From the NCBI GenBank assembly GCA_026545765.1, contig CM048841.1, positions 4,907,712-4,971,711 of the forward strand: a DNA stretch of 64,000 nt, given 5' to 3'. The notes beneath the pieces are model-generated. The model was not told the origin of the DNA, ran no database searches, and worked only from the letters and a program-made list of their open reading frames with translations. Each line of letters begins with the position of its first letter. Position 1 is the first letter of the stretch. This document shows, piece after piece, positions 11,950-22,700 of the stretch. This DNA is from Plantago major. Taxonomy: Eukaryota; Streptophyta; Magnoliopsida; Lamiales; Plantaginaceae. Made by a program: the position numbers and the translations under genes.

Positions 11950-13066
11950 CACAACAAGAAAATCGCTAAATAGCGACGGATAATATCCGTCGCTATTTCT
12001 GTCTCTAATTAGAGACGGATCTATCCGTCTCTAATTAGAGACGGATAAATCTATCCGTCTCTAATTCGTTGACCGAAGAAAAAAAAATAGCGAATCGAAA
12101 CCCAAATTATCCTTCCCCCCTTCTCTCCTTCCACACAACTCCCCCCTTCTCTCCTTCCACCACCACCCTTCCAACCACCACCACCACCTTTCTCCCACCA
12201 CCACCACCACATTGCCACCGGCCACCACCTCCCGTCCGCCACCACCACCTTCCTCCCACCACCACACTGCCACCACCACCACACCGCCACCACCACCACC
12301 ACACTGTCACCACCACCACCACCGATCCTCCAACCACCACCACACTGCCTCCACCACCACCACACCGCCACCACCACAGTGCCACCACCACAGCCACCAC
12401 CACACCGCCACCACCACCCTTTCCTTCCACCCGCCACCACCACCACGCCACCACCACCACCACCACCTCCTTACTCCGATTCCTCCGATTTGTCAAGATC
12501 TCGTTCGATTCGTCAAGATCTCATCAAGATCCACCAAGATCTCGTTTTTCATTTTTTCTTATTAATTTTGTATAAATTCTTTGTATTATTGGATATTGAA
12601 TTAATATTGTATTATTGGATAAAATTGTAGATTTATGTAGTACGTTTGAATATTGTATATCCGTATTAAATATTGTATAAAATTGTCGATTTATTGTATA
12701 TCCGTATAAAATTGTCAATTTATATGATTCGTCTCCAAATTGTCGATTTGTCGATTTATTGTATATCCGTATAAAATTGTCGATTTGTCGATTGTATTAT
12801 CGATCTGCAAGTTAATAAAAAACTAAATTAGCGACGGATAAACCTATCCGTCGCTAAATGCAACTGATTGGTCAACGGATTAGCCCGTCACTAATCTGTC
12901 GCCGATTCGTCGCTATTTGACGACATATAGTTTATCCGTCGTTAAATGGCTAGCGACGCGCAAAACAGAGACGGGGCATTTATCCGTCTCTATGGATTTA
13001 GCGACGGATCGGCAGCTTTTTAGCGACGGAATAAATCAGTCTCTAAAAAGCTGTTTTTTTGTAGTG
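11950..13066. mobile_element. CACTA-3, short non-autonomous element
   Basis: It begins CACAACAAGAAAA, a one-base variant of the family end, and finishes TTTTGTAGTG. A CAT target duplication flanks it (11947-11949, 13067-13069). Both ends carry GCGACGGAT and GAGACGGAT subterminal repeats. Its 1.1-kb interior has no transposase. It contains a CCA-rich tract and an AT-rich segment with several repeats of GTCGATTTATTGTATATCCG. It interrupts the MULE-1 transposase core. Confidence 0.9.
12117..12475. repeat. CCA/CCG-rich low-complexity tract
   Basis: About 360 bp of imperfect CCA trinucleotide repeat with CCG and CCT variants lie within CACTA-3. It stays open in several frames simply because the repeat lacks stops, giving Pro/Thr/His on one strand and Gly/Val/Trp on the other. 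I do not treat it as coding. Confidence 0.85.
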
Positions 13067-14976
13067 CATGGGTGGATGCACTGAAAACAGGGTTCTTGGC
13101 TGGTTGTGCACCCTTCCTCTTCTTAGATGGATGCCTTCTTAGAGGGAAGTATGGAGGGTATCTACTAAGTGCAGTTGGCACAGATCCAGACTTTGGCATC
13201 TTCCCAGTTACTATGGCTATAGTTGAGAGTGAAAATAAGGAAAGCTGGGGATTCTTTTTGCACTATCTCACTCAAATGATGGGACCTTTTGATCCAGATG
13301 CACATTGGCACTTTATGGCTGATAGATAGAAGGTAACATCATTATTATTTTTACATAGCATTTCAATTTCCATTTTGTCTGACCACATATATTAGCACAT
13401 TGACTTGTAGGGGCTGGTACCTGCAATGGAAGAAGTTTGCCCAACTGTGATCATTAGGAAGTGTGCCAAGCACGTCTATGACAACTTCAAACTCAAGTGG
13501 TCAGGCAAAGAGTTGAGAAGGTTTTTCTGTCAAGCTTCTACTGCTTTTACTTCTTATAGTTTTAACAAAGCAATGGATATGATTAAATCTGCTAAGCCTG
13601 AAGCTTTTGAATGGTTGATGAACATTCCCTTGGTTCATTGGGCTAGACATTCATTTGATACTCATGTTAAGGTAGACCATGTTACCAATAACTGCAATGA
13701 AAGTTTCAATTCATGGGTTGAACATGTTAGGGCTTTCTCAGTATATAACATTCTCGAGGGAATTAGACAACAGATCATGAAAAGAATCATTGTGAGAAGA
13801 AGAAAAGGTGCCAATTGTCAATCTGTTGTTATTCCTAGGGTATTACATGAAATGAATGACATTTATGAGAAGACTAGAAACTGTAGACTTGTAACAGAAG
13901 CTGGCAAGACCTTTGAAATTGAAGATGTAAGCTTTAGGTTCATCTGTAACTTGGATGAGAGAACATGTGACTGCAAAAGATGGGACATTAGTGGGATACC
14001 ATGTAGGCATGCATGGTTGGCAATCCAGGAATGCAGAGAGGACCCTGTGAACTATCTTTCAGTGAACCACACTAAGGCTGCATACATTAGGGCTTATGAC
14101 AGTGTGATGAATCCTGTGCCTCAATCTACATTTTGGCCAAGTGATTTGACTGAGGATGTGTGCAATCCTCCTGACGTGAGGAGGCTAGTTGGAAGACCTG
14201 TTGAGCATAGGATTAGGCATCCAAGTGAAGCTCCCAAACCTACCAAATTCAGTCAAAATCTAAGAGCACCAGTTAAGTGTGGTGATTGTGGAAAAACTGG
14301 ACACAACAAGAGAAAATGTGTAAGTATTCTAATGTACAGTTCTCTTATATGCCTGATTACTTTTGTACCATTTTCTTATATGTTTCTTTTTTATGCTATA
14401 GCCAAAAAACAAAACTGGTGGGACTGGTACAAGTGATGGGATTGGTGAAACTGGAACAGGAGACACACAGGTTTATTGGCTTTGAATATAACTGCATTTC
14501 ACTTGTTCATTTTTAGTTTATCAAGTCCTTATGTTTGTTGTAATTGCAGGGCAAGAGAAAGAAAGCTGGTGCAGCAGGACCATCCAAGAAAAGAAAGGGC
14601 AAGTCAACTACTGGAACTTCTGCACAATCAAGCCAAACTAATGATCCAACCTGATTACTTTGAAGATTAAGAACTTGTTAGGGTTTAATGAACATTTTAT
14701 GCATCTGTTTTTGAAGTTGTTGGGTGAACTTGTTAATGTTGAAGTTGATGGGTGAACTTTTTAGGACAACAGTTTTTGCTTGTTTTGTTAAGATGTTATG
14801 GTTTATTTGGATCTATTTTGTTTGTTGGAGATGAATTGTTATTGGATCTTTTACTCTTGTAAGCCTATGTTGGTTTGAATACAATGAAAGGGTTATTAGT
14901 GCAAAAATTTGCATCTCATTTTCATAAAATGCATACATCATACTTGCATAGATAATACTTGACAGCCTACAATACA

Positions 14977-15345
14977 TCATGTTCTAATACACATCAAATG
15001 ATAATCTTCAAGATCAAACAGCCTAAGAAAACATCTAACAAGATACAAGTTCCTAAGGAAACTATCTGGAACATCCATTCTTCTTGCAACATCATTCATG
15101 GTCTGGCCTGCCTCTTCATTTCTTGGTTGCTGCAAAACTTCTGACTCGTGTGTTTGTGGTTGAGAAACTCCAACATCATCTTCAACATGGTACCAATGAG
15201 AGAAACCATGGTAAGGGCAATGATAGTACAATCTACCATTGTTCTTCGTGCTATGAGAAGTCACCACCGTGCAATAGCTAAAATAATTGAAAACACGACA
15301 GTAGGCAGGCCTCCTATCATTCGAACTTGAGGTATTGTTTACCAT
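14977..15345 (-). CDS. GRF-type zinc-finger small protein of MULE-1
   Basis: This is a 122-residue frame starting with ATG at 15345. Residues about 22-60 carry a GRF-type zinc-finger signature: a Cys, then TSHSTKNNGRLYYHC, then HGFSHWYHVEDD. This resembles the family pattern T-S-x-T-x-x-N-x-G-R-x-(F/Y)-x-x-C...W. The C-terminal half is unlike known domains to my eye, and it has no clear membrane segment. It lies within MULE-1, tail to tail with the transposase (stop at 14652), about 320 bp apart. The first zinc ligands are less regular than in the two other copies (42515-43048 and 45321-45898). GRF fingers bind zinc and in some proteins nucleic acid; its role here is unknown. It could be a passenger or an accessory gene. 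Confidence 0.65.
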   Translation of the reverse strand: MVNNTSSSNDRRPAYCRVFNYFSYCTVVTSHSTKNNGRLYYHCPYHGFSHWYHVEDDVGVSQPQTHESEVLQQPRNEEAGQTMNDVARRMDVPDSFLRNLYLVRCFLRLFDLEDYHLMCIRT

Positions 15346-15694
15346 TTCAATATATGTGCGAGAATTGAGAAAGAATGACTAGAAGAGTGATGAAAAAAGG
15401 AAGAAGAAGACATATTTATAAGCCATAAACCCTAAAAGGGTAACTAACGGCTACTTTTTTTAAAAAAAAATCAAATCAATTACATATAAACCCATGGAAT
15501 ATTAAGTTAATTACATGTGTACTGCGCGTGTGTGTCAAATACAAGCCAACTGGTAGCCTAAAAATCTTTCAGCATCAATTACAAACAAACCCAGCGAAAA
15601 TGAATTAAAAAGGAAGGAAATAATGACATGGCAGTCCAAGTCATCAGTAGTGGGTGTGTGTCTCCGGCCAACATACGGGATGATGTCAGCTCCA

Positions 15695-15817
15695 GCATTG
15701 ACCAATGGGTTTATATGTAACCACTTTGGAATAGGGGAGAGTTATGTAATTGTTCAAACAACGGGTATGAATCTGTAAAGTGGGCATCTTGGAGGGGTGG
15801 GTTTTGTAATTTTCTGC
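15695..15817 (-). repeat. MULE-1 right terminal inverted repeat
   Basis: This is the reverse-complement relative of 3296-3420. It ends TTTTGTAATTTTCTGC immediately before the second target copy at 15818. Confidence 0.85.
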
Positions 15818-16459
15818 ATGAAAGAATGTCTAAAGTGATTCTTGCTAAAGCCAACAAAGAGCTTGAGTCAAAAGAATACTTCTAACGAATGCCAATGTAT
15901 GTATACTAAGTCCAATGTTTAACGTCACGATTTGAATTAAGTAAAGAATAAAGAAGACAACTTCCAATGAATGAACAAAGAATGTATGAATGTTGTGATT
16001 GTATCTTATATATGAAGTATGTTTGATCATTTTATACTAATGTTATTATGCATGCACAATGTGATTTCTAGGAAACGAATGTGCTTATGTGTTACTATGT
16101 GTTTAGTATGGCTTGCTTGCGAGTACAAGTAGGTACTCACCCTTGCCCTTTTGAGCTTCACGTAAATGCTGGAGTTGAAGTGGATGGAGGACCGAGCTTG
16201 ACGTTGATTCAGTACACCCATGATGTCAAGTTTATGTTAATGTTTTAGATTTCAATTATCAAACTGTTAAGTTATTTCCACTGCAAAAGTTATGTTTTTA
16301 GTCAATGAATGCTATATATTGTTTTTAACGCTCCGTTCGTCGAGTGCGAATTAATTTCAAAAGTTTTAAATGACCACGAATTTTAAAGTGTGCGCTTTTA
16401 GACGCACTAACATGCTCTGATAATTACTCATTTTTGTTTTAAAAGATCCGGGCGTTACA
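15818..16459 (-). mobile_element. LTR-type fossil, right part
   Basis: This continues the sequence left of MULE-1 and ends at GGGCGTTACA (16450-16459), a common LTR edge in plant Gypsy-type elements when read on the minus strand. No primer-binding site or coding domain is visible beyond it. It is probably an old solo LTR or fragment. Confidence 0.4.
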
Positions 16460-18980
16460 AGTTTAATTTGGATGAAAGAGGCATTTAATTTCTTGGCAAC
16501 TAATTAAATTAAGAGCATACTACATGTTATTGGTTGGGTGCCAATCTTTTAATCTAGCTTGGAATCAAAGCTCATTATGCGTGTACACGGCAATATCCGC
16601 CGACGGAAGAAGACAAATCCTACTCCAAGAATTGCATTTACCACAAAAAGTGTACGAGAAAAAGTGGATAAAGAATATAATCGAAATTTGTGGTACCAAC
16701 TATTTCTTTATATAAGCTAGCTACTTAACAGACCAATCTCAGTAAACTTGCAACGACTACAATCTATACACTATATATATTTACGTTGCATAACAAAACA
16801 AACCATTCGTAATGTAGATGGCATTTATAGTCTCAAGTTTCAAGTCACAAATGGATCACAAGTTCATAGCATTCGGCATTGATCAGGTATATATATACAC
16901 GCTCCCAATTCTTCGATTGGTTCGTTATAGCTTACTGACATTTCTAATTAAACATAAAATACTCTATTATTAAAGAAATATATTTCTTTTACGTAATTTA
17001 ATAATTCAGTGTCTAGATAGTTGTTTAGATTCAGAAGTATATACAATATATTGGTGGTTGAAAAGTTTTTGTAGTGGTAGGGTCCATCCATTTTCGACAG
17101 GTATGCATTTTATATGTATATTAATAAGGTTTTATGAGTGTCTGGAAATATTGTGTAGCTGTCATTTACACTTAAAAAACTGACTGTTCAACTGCTATAG
17201 GTATTACAAAAAATAAGTTCATCACCCCTTGTACATCAATTTTCAAGTCAATCAAGAAGAACCACATGCATGTAGTCTATTCAATAATACTTCAATAAAA
17301 TTGTTCATAACCATGAAAAGACCTGAAAAGAAGAAAAAAGAAAGAAGTATGAAGTTGTTGCAATTTCGATGAAGCTAGCCATACTTTTTCAAGATATCAT
17401 ATCTAGCTAACCTGCGTGAAAGGATGGAAGTAGCAAAACAATTGACACCATTCCGACTTAAATTGCATCGTAGAATTATGAATTCACTTAATAGTTGCAT
17501 TAAGAGGATGAAAAGAGTATTTACAATAGATATAAGTTGCATCATGCTTGTATCATGTGATTAATATGTTGTAGTGTACAACATATTCCAACATCATGAG
17601 CCAATACAACATGATGTAGCATAGAATAAACCGATTACATGTGTGAATAAGCAATTACCGAAATATGGGGGTGTTGATGTATTTAAGGAAAGATAATGTT
17701 GTGTCTGGTTATTTGGCCTGATATAGTACAAGGATGTTTAATAATTTTGTCCAAGTTGCATCCGCAGCCGCTACAGGACAGAGATTTTGGTGGGCCTCAA
17801 AAACTTAAATTTAGTAGGCTACCTATCTGGGCATTTGTAAAAGTGAGTTAACCCAGTGGACTTTTAAGGAAAGGGAATATTTTTGTACCTTTATACCTAT
17901 TTATTTTTGGAAACCACAAGATTCAATTGATATTTTGTCGTATTAGAAATGACGTCAAATTGAGAAATTTGACCTAGTAAACAAAAGAAGGATGTCATCC
18001 TTAGCATACTTTCTGTTGGAATCTCAATTACTCGATTTGGCGTTGTTTCTAATATGACTAGAAATCACTTTCATTTTGTGGTCTCCTAATTAAATTACTA
18101 CTTACTTTCATTTCCATTATTCTACTTTCTGCTAGAAAGCTCCAGGTGTTGATTCTAATATGACTAGCAGTCAGGTGAAGTCTTTCTTGTACACTAGTTG
18201 GGACCTTTCTATTTTTACCTTTTCTTTCTTTCTATATTCTATTAACATTTTATGAAAGCTCAAGTGTGAATAATCTAACTTAATTATAATATGAGTATAT
18301 ACTCCCGCCGTGAAAGTCTCATGTTGACTTTTTTCGTCAACTATTTTCAATTTAAACCTCAAATTATTTATATGATTTAATAAATTTAAATAACCAAAGT
18401 ATAGAAGTAATATTTATAATATAATTTTTATTACTTTTATACAATGTTTTTTAAAGGAGCTGAATTATAGAGAAACCGACTGATATTTTTAATCTGAAAT
18501 GAGGGTCTATCGGTCCTCCAAGTCCCTCTCTGATGTTGGTTCTTCATGAGACTTGTTCTTAATTGAAAGTCAAGTCCCAGTACAAAACATGAATTTCACT
18601 CGTTTCCGACAACGTTAATTTTCTTATATTTATCAGATTTTGATATAACATCTCATGTTTACATACTACTCTATTAGGTGAAATACAATCACCGACAACT
18701 CAACCAACTAAATACTTCATTCAAAGAAATAACACTCTATATTTTGAAAAAAATCACTTCATTAATACTCAATATATACCGGCACGTCATGCTTGAGCTT
18801 CAATGGAAACTATATTAATATTGTTTCATAAACTTCTATTTCTCCCCATCTCATTCTCCCACTTGTTCATATATGCAAACCGATAACTATGAGGATTTAC
18901 ATTTACTGCCTATGGGTGGTGATCTTTGTGCCAAGTCTTCGTCGGTCAAAATGCTATTTTTATTATAAATTCTTTAAAAA
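16460..18980. other. Intergenic stretch without a recognised gene
   Basis: The sequence is AT-rich. Apart from the old duplicate at 17690-17820 I see nothing I can support. A short ATG-led segment at 16819-16888, followed by a GT donor-like site, could be a relic exon but has no partner exon. Confidence 0.5.
17690..17820. repeat. Diverged duplicate, copy B (partner 2155-2295)
   Basis: It shares with copy A the block from TTTTGTCCAAG through the GCATCCGCAGCC core to AAACTTAAATTTA. A 6-base insertion in copy A and scattered substitutions separate the two. Confidence 0.6.
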
Positions 18981-19095
18981 TACTACTCCCTCCGTCCTAA
19001 TTCCGGACCACTAATGGCCATGCATTCATCGGTGATAGCGATATGTCACTTCACTGTACCAACACATGTCCTTTCCCGCGCACTTTGTCCTCACT

Positions 19096-19184
19096 CGTGC
19101 GCGAACCGGGAGACTTCCCAGTTGGTCACCCATCCTAAGATTGCTCCAGAGCAAGCACGCTTAACTCTGGAGTTCTTATAGATG
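19096..19184 (-). other. 5S-rRNA-like segment in the left Cassandra LTR
   Basis: On the minus strand it reads through AACTCCAGAGTTAAGCGTGCTTG and GGATGGGTGACCAACTGGGAAG, the conserved internal part of plant 5S rRNA including the Pol III control region. It belongs to the TRIM and is not a 5S gene. Confidence 0.85.
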
Positions 19185-19501
19185 GATTCCCGAAAAGAAA
19201 GGTGTACCTTGTTGGTATGGGTAACGTTCTCGATCCCTTTAAGCTGTTTGGACTTGACTTGAAACTTTGGGGTGTTACATTCACCCCCTCTTGAATTGTG
19301 CGACGTACCCGCTGCACCATGGTCTGGCCAACCGTCCACCCCTTGTGGGTTTTGGGTTGGCACGGCTCTGATACCATTTGTAACGATCCGGACCACTAAT
19401 GTGCCTTTGGGCCGGCGCGGTTACTCATGGGCAGTTCTCCAGGTGATATGCTGGCCCCACTGTACCAACGCATGCCCTTTCCCGCACACTTTGTCCTCAC
19501 T

Positions 19502-19593
19502 TGTGCGTGAACCGGGAGACTTTCCAGTTGGTCACCCATACTGAGATTGCTCCAGAGCAAGCACGCTTAACTCTGGAGTTCTTATAGATGGAT
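19502..19593 (-). other. 5S-rRNA-like segment in the right Cassandra LTR
   Basis: This is the same 5S-derived block as at 19096-19184, with a few differences. Confidence 0.85.
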
Positions 19594-20391
19594 TCCTGAA
19601 AAGAAAGGTGCACCTTGTTGATATGAGTAGCGTTCTCGATCCATTTAAGCTGTTTGGACTTGACTTGAAACTTTGGGGCGTTACAGTCCCATAATAAATG
19701 GCATATATTCCATTTATATTTGTCCCACTACAAATGTCACATTTCCTTTTCTGAGAACATTTACAACCCATGTGCATTTGTTCCCACTATCATTTACACT
19801 GCACATTATATCTCCGTGCCCAAAAAATTTACCTCCACATTTTTCTTTTTCTTTTTTCTGCTGTACACCAAGTACTTAGATATAAAGCCAAAATAATTAA
19901 AAATAAATAAATAAATTTCTTTGGTTTTGTTAGGTGTTTACTTCTCATAGCAAATGTGTCTTTTGTTTTAAGATGGAGGGAGTATTATTTTTGTGGGTGA
20001 AAAATGTAAAACTGATTTCACCTGAATCACATAATCAATCGAATGGTCACTTGTGGAGTGTTTGGGATACAATTATAATTCGATGTAAATCGAGTTAGGC
20101 TTCGTATCTTGTTTGTTTAGAGATTTTAATCGAACGGAACAGTAACGTTTTTAATCCACCTACTATTTACAACTCAATTGAAATTTCTCCATCTACCTAC
20201 TATTTTTCTCTCACTTTACTTTTTTCATTTACTATAATAACATTAAACCGACCAAATAACATTAAAATTAATCAATCAATTTAATACATCTTATACATAT
20301 CAATTCATTCTTACACATCCTATATAAAAATCCTAAAAAACCTATTAACATTTTAATTCTATCTCAAATATAATTTTTCACAACTCAATTA

Positions 20392-20493
20392 AGGAGTGAT
20401 TGGTATAGAATTAAAATATTGAGTTGAATAAAAATTTAGGTGTTTTTATCCGGTTTTCTAAACTTTAATTCTTAATTGGCCAAACAGTCTCTT
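20392..20493. mobile_element. Small MITE-like repeat (related copy 32305-32412)
   Basis: Both copies share a TTTAGGTGTTTTT core followed by CCGGTTT/CCAGGTTTT and a right end GCCAAACA/GGCCAAACA, with an inverted-looking left end in the second copy. Each is about 100 bp. The class is uncertain. Confidence 0.4.
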
Positions 20494-21180
20494 TGAATTT
20501 AACTACTATTCATCTGTTAAACTCTGTAAAATTCAGTTCATTAAAGTTCCGATTATTAAACTTTAGCAAAACAAATTACTATAACAACTTGGCAAATATA
20601 AAATTGATTTTACAACACTTACATTTTTTCATTACCTCCAGGCTCCAGTGTAGGTAAAAAAAATCTCATGGCATTCCTCTCTGATTTATTAACATGACCT
20701 GCCATATATCTCCCAATGTAAACTATATTAGACATACTACAATCATTGAACATAAATATATATATAGCCACGCATATATACAAGTCTTTGACACGCAGAG
20801 ATGATGCAAATGCAATGACACTTGCAACTTGCAAAGATATATATAAAGACCTGTCTGTCAAACATCGAGTTAAAGTTTTGGGGGACTCAACTTGTGAAGT
20901 TTGAAAATAATTAAAGTCCAAAATCTAGCCACCTCACGACCACAACATACATGTAAAGAAATCATAATAATTGAGCCATTATGATATCTTCTGCATTCCT
21001 GCTTGCATTGCAGACTTCAAATTAGTGAATTGAAGATCATGTTTTCGTCACTCACATACAACTATATATCAATTATTATTACTAGCATGTTATATCTATA
21101 TAAGTACGTAGTAGTAGTAGTAGTAGTAGTATTATACTAGTAGTATTATCTTAGATTTTGAAATCTTGATTATTGAGTGT

Positions 21181-21192
21181 ATATATATAGAT
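21181..21192 (+). promoter_or_regulatory. Probable TATA box of the ERF gene
   Basis: A TATATATAG stretch lies about 180 bp upstream of the ATG at 21370, downstream of a TAG trinucleotide run (21111-21130). This would leave a leader of roughly 150 bp. It is inferred from position and composition only. Confidence 0.45.
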
Positions 21193-21369
21193 AGTACAAA
21201 AGATGTACAGACAGTCTATAGTAATGAAAGGCCAGGCATCTTAAATTGTTGTCCTCAGAATCTTATCTCTATCTTTCATTCTCTCAGCTAAAATATCTAT
21301 CTATCCTACTCCATCCCTTTCTAAGTTGTTAAAGTCTTGAATTATTACTTAAACCACAAAAAAAAGAAA

Positions 21370-21867
21370 ATGGAGTTTTCAAATTTCAGCCAAGAAGAAA
21401 ACAGCGGTAGTAGTATTACTACCAGAAGTGAGGCCGGAGAAAGTGCAACGAAACAACGATACATCGGAGTAAGAAAACGGCCATGGGGTAAGTATGCAGC
21501 AGAGATACGGGATTCAACAAGGAACGGAATGAGGGTTTGGCTTGGAACGTTCGATACAGCAGAAGAGGCGGCGTTGGCTTACGATCAAGCTGCGTTTGCG
21601 ACCCGGGGGCCATCAGTGACACTAAACTTTCCTTGGGAAAGAGTAGTGGAATCTCTTGAAAAGATCAATTATAAGTGTGAGAAAGGGTTGTCACCTGTTG
21701 AGGCCTTAAAGGAGACTCACAAGTTGCAAAGTCAGATCAAGAGACAAACCATTAATCAGCAAAGCAAGAATGATGATGATGATGATGATGAAGAAGAAGA
21801 TGATGTTGTTGTTCTTCAGGATTTGGGACCTGAGTTGTTAGATGAGCTCTTATCTCACACTACTTGA
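21370..21867 (+). CDS. ERF (AP2/ERF) transcription factor, group IXc-like
   Basis: An intronless gene of 165 residues. The AP2/ERF domain spans about residues 30-88 ([20 protein letters not shown]...[23 protein letters not shown]...TLNF) and has the Ala and Asp that mark ERF-type proteins binding GCC-box DNA. The usual YRG motif reads YIG here. After the domain, ERVVESL...[12 protein letters not shown] matches the ERF1/ORA59-type extension. An acidic run of Asp/Glu (about 140-150) precedes [13 protein letters not shown], which resembles the EDLL activation motif of group IX. Family members act in the nucleus in ethylene, jasmonate and defence responses. I chose ATG 21370 over upstream in-frame sequence because no earlier ATG exists. 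The exact orthologue is not resolved. It appears intact. Confidence 0.92.
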   Translation: MEFSNFSQEENSGSSITTRSEAGESATKQRYIGVRKRPWGKYAAEIRDSTRNGMRVWLGTFDTAEEAALAYDQAAFATRGPSVTLNFPWERVVESLEKINYKCEKGLSPVEALKETHKLQSQIKRQTINQQSKNDDDDDDEEEDDVVVLQDLGPELLDELLSHTT

Positions 21868-22285
21868 CACCATTTCAACTTCTAGCTACCTCATAATCAA
21901 ATTTGCACCTGTAAGCATATATCAATCTTACTTAATTTCTTTCTTTCCCTTTCATTTCACAATTACTTCAAATTTTTTATTGTTGCTTGCAGTTCCATAT
22001 ACAATTTGATTGACTTAATTCCTACTTAAACAACTCAGATTTGATGAACTTTTAAGCCCTAGACTAGATCTGAATCAACAACCAATAATTTTATTTTATT
22101 TTTTGAAAAAGCCAAAAGTAATTTGCTAATTAAAGCATAAAGTGGATGCTAGCTACATGCTCCATCAATATAATACAGTATTAATTATATTTAAAAAAAA
22201 AAAAAAAACTTACTTTTTTTCACACAATATTGTTGGATGTCATTGGTGATGATATTTGTCTAGTTGTCCAGCATTATTCAACCCA

Positions 22286-22700
22286 AGTGAAAATTACATT
22301 TTGACCCCCTAAACTTTACCCCTCTATCTTTTTAATCCTTGAACTTTACATGACCCACCCTTCACCCCTTAAATCAGTTGAGAAAAAGGCACGAATGGTC
22401 CTAAAGTTTGGGTTGGCGTACGCAGTGCACTGTTTGTCCCAACTGACAGATTTAGTCCTACTCTTCCAAAAAATTAGCGTACAAAGGACTTTTGGCCGAA
22501 AATTGACCTTGACTGCTGGCATGGCGCTCAAGTCAACTGGTCAATGACGAATTTGACTGCCATCTCATTACTTATGATAAATAAAAATGTAAAATAAAAT
22601 TGAAAATGCTAAAAATTAAAAGAAAAGGAAAAATAAAATAAAAACAACTCAAATAATTAAAAAAAAGTCAAATAATAAAAAAAGAAAAACAAAAAACATA
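22286..22700 (+). repeat. MULE-2 left terminal inverted repeat
   Basis: The outer 100 bp match the reverse complement of about 46610-47020 once the CACTA MITE there is discounted. The inner 320 bp match the reverse complement of 43270-43460 plus 44200-44262, which the Tourist-like MITE splits. Its length of about 400 bp fits MULEs with long termini. Confidence 0.8.

Larger units (their letters stand above)
4062..14654 (+). pseudogene. MULE-1 transposase (MuDR/MURA-like), split by three CACTA insertions
   Basis: The protein start is ATG 4068, just after an apparent 5'-leader intron (3749-4061, GT-AG). Parts in order: a PB1-like N-terminal domain (4068-4470, resuming at 8166); a Pro/Thr/His-rich linker (about 8270-8600); an acidic and Lys-rich region (8692-9225); the Mutator DNA-binding zinc domain (11305-11588); the transposase core (11678-11949 and 13067-13332, with LDGCLLRGKYGG followed by VESENKESWGFF); and the catalytic C-terminal part with a SWIM finger (CDCKRW...CRHAW) and a CCHC knuckle (CGDCGKTGHNKRKC) at 13411-14319. 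GT-AG introns lie at 11589-11677, 13333-13410, 14320-14401 and 14471-14549, and the stop is at 14652. Besides the insertions, there is a stop where GEE would be expected near 8263, a stop at DR*KG near 13327, and a one-base frame offset at the 11949/13067 junction. It is therefore inactive as it stands. Confidence 0.85.
3296..15817 (+). mobile_element. MULE-1, large Mutator-like element
   Basis: The element is bounded by the 9-bp direct repeat ATGAAAGAA at 3287-3295 and 15818-15826, the size expected of Mutator insertions. Its ends are inverted relatives sharing an AATTAC start and an ACAGATTCATACCC block. Inside are a plus-strand transposase gene (4068-14654) and a minus-strand GRF zinc-finger gene (14977-15345). 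Three CACTA elements are nested in it (4471-8165, 9226-11301, 11950-13066). They account for about 6.9 kb of the 12.5 kb, leaving an ancestral element near 5.6 kb. The exact target duplication suggests fairly recent insertion, but the transposase is no longer intact. Confidence 0.9.
18999..19685 (-). mobile_element. Cassandra-type TRIM LTR element (fossil)
   Basis: Two direct LTR copies (18999-19279 and 19379-19685) flank a roughly 100-bp interior, in minus orientation. The interior carries a TGGTATCAGAGC primer-binding site matching initiator tRNA-Met (minus strand, next to the 19379 LTR) and a purine tract AGAGGGGGTG at the other end. The LTRs contain 5S-rRNA-like sequence, the hallmark of Cassandra. 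A 5-bp target duplication, GTCCT/GTCCC (18994-18998, 19686-19690), flanks it. It encodes no protein, as is normal for this family. The LTRs have diverged noticeably, so the copy is not young. Confidence 0.9.
18986..19982. mobile_element. Stowaway-type MITE carrying a nested Cassandra element
   Basis: It starts CTCCCTCCGTCC and ends GATGGAGGGAG, flanked by TA on both sides. Without the nested retroelement (18999-19685) it would be about 310 bp, typical of the class. Confidence 0.85.

Noticed and set aside
12069-12575. Long overlapping open frames on both strands (Pro/Thr/His-rich and Gly/Val/Trp-rich)
   Set aside because: They follow from an imperfect CCA repeat that lacks stop codons in several frames; no conserved domain and no gene structure.
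19091-19780. Open frames and a possible 5S rRNA gene
   Set aside because: The 5S-like sequence is the normal content of Cassandra LTRs and appears twice with the LTRs; the frames are by-products.
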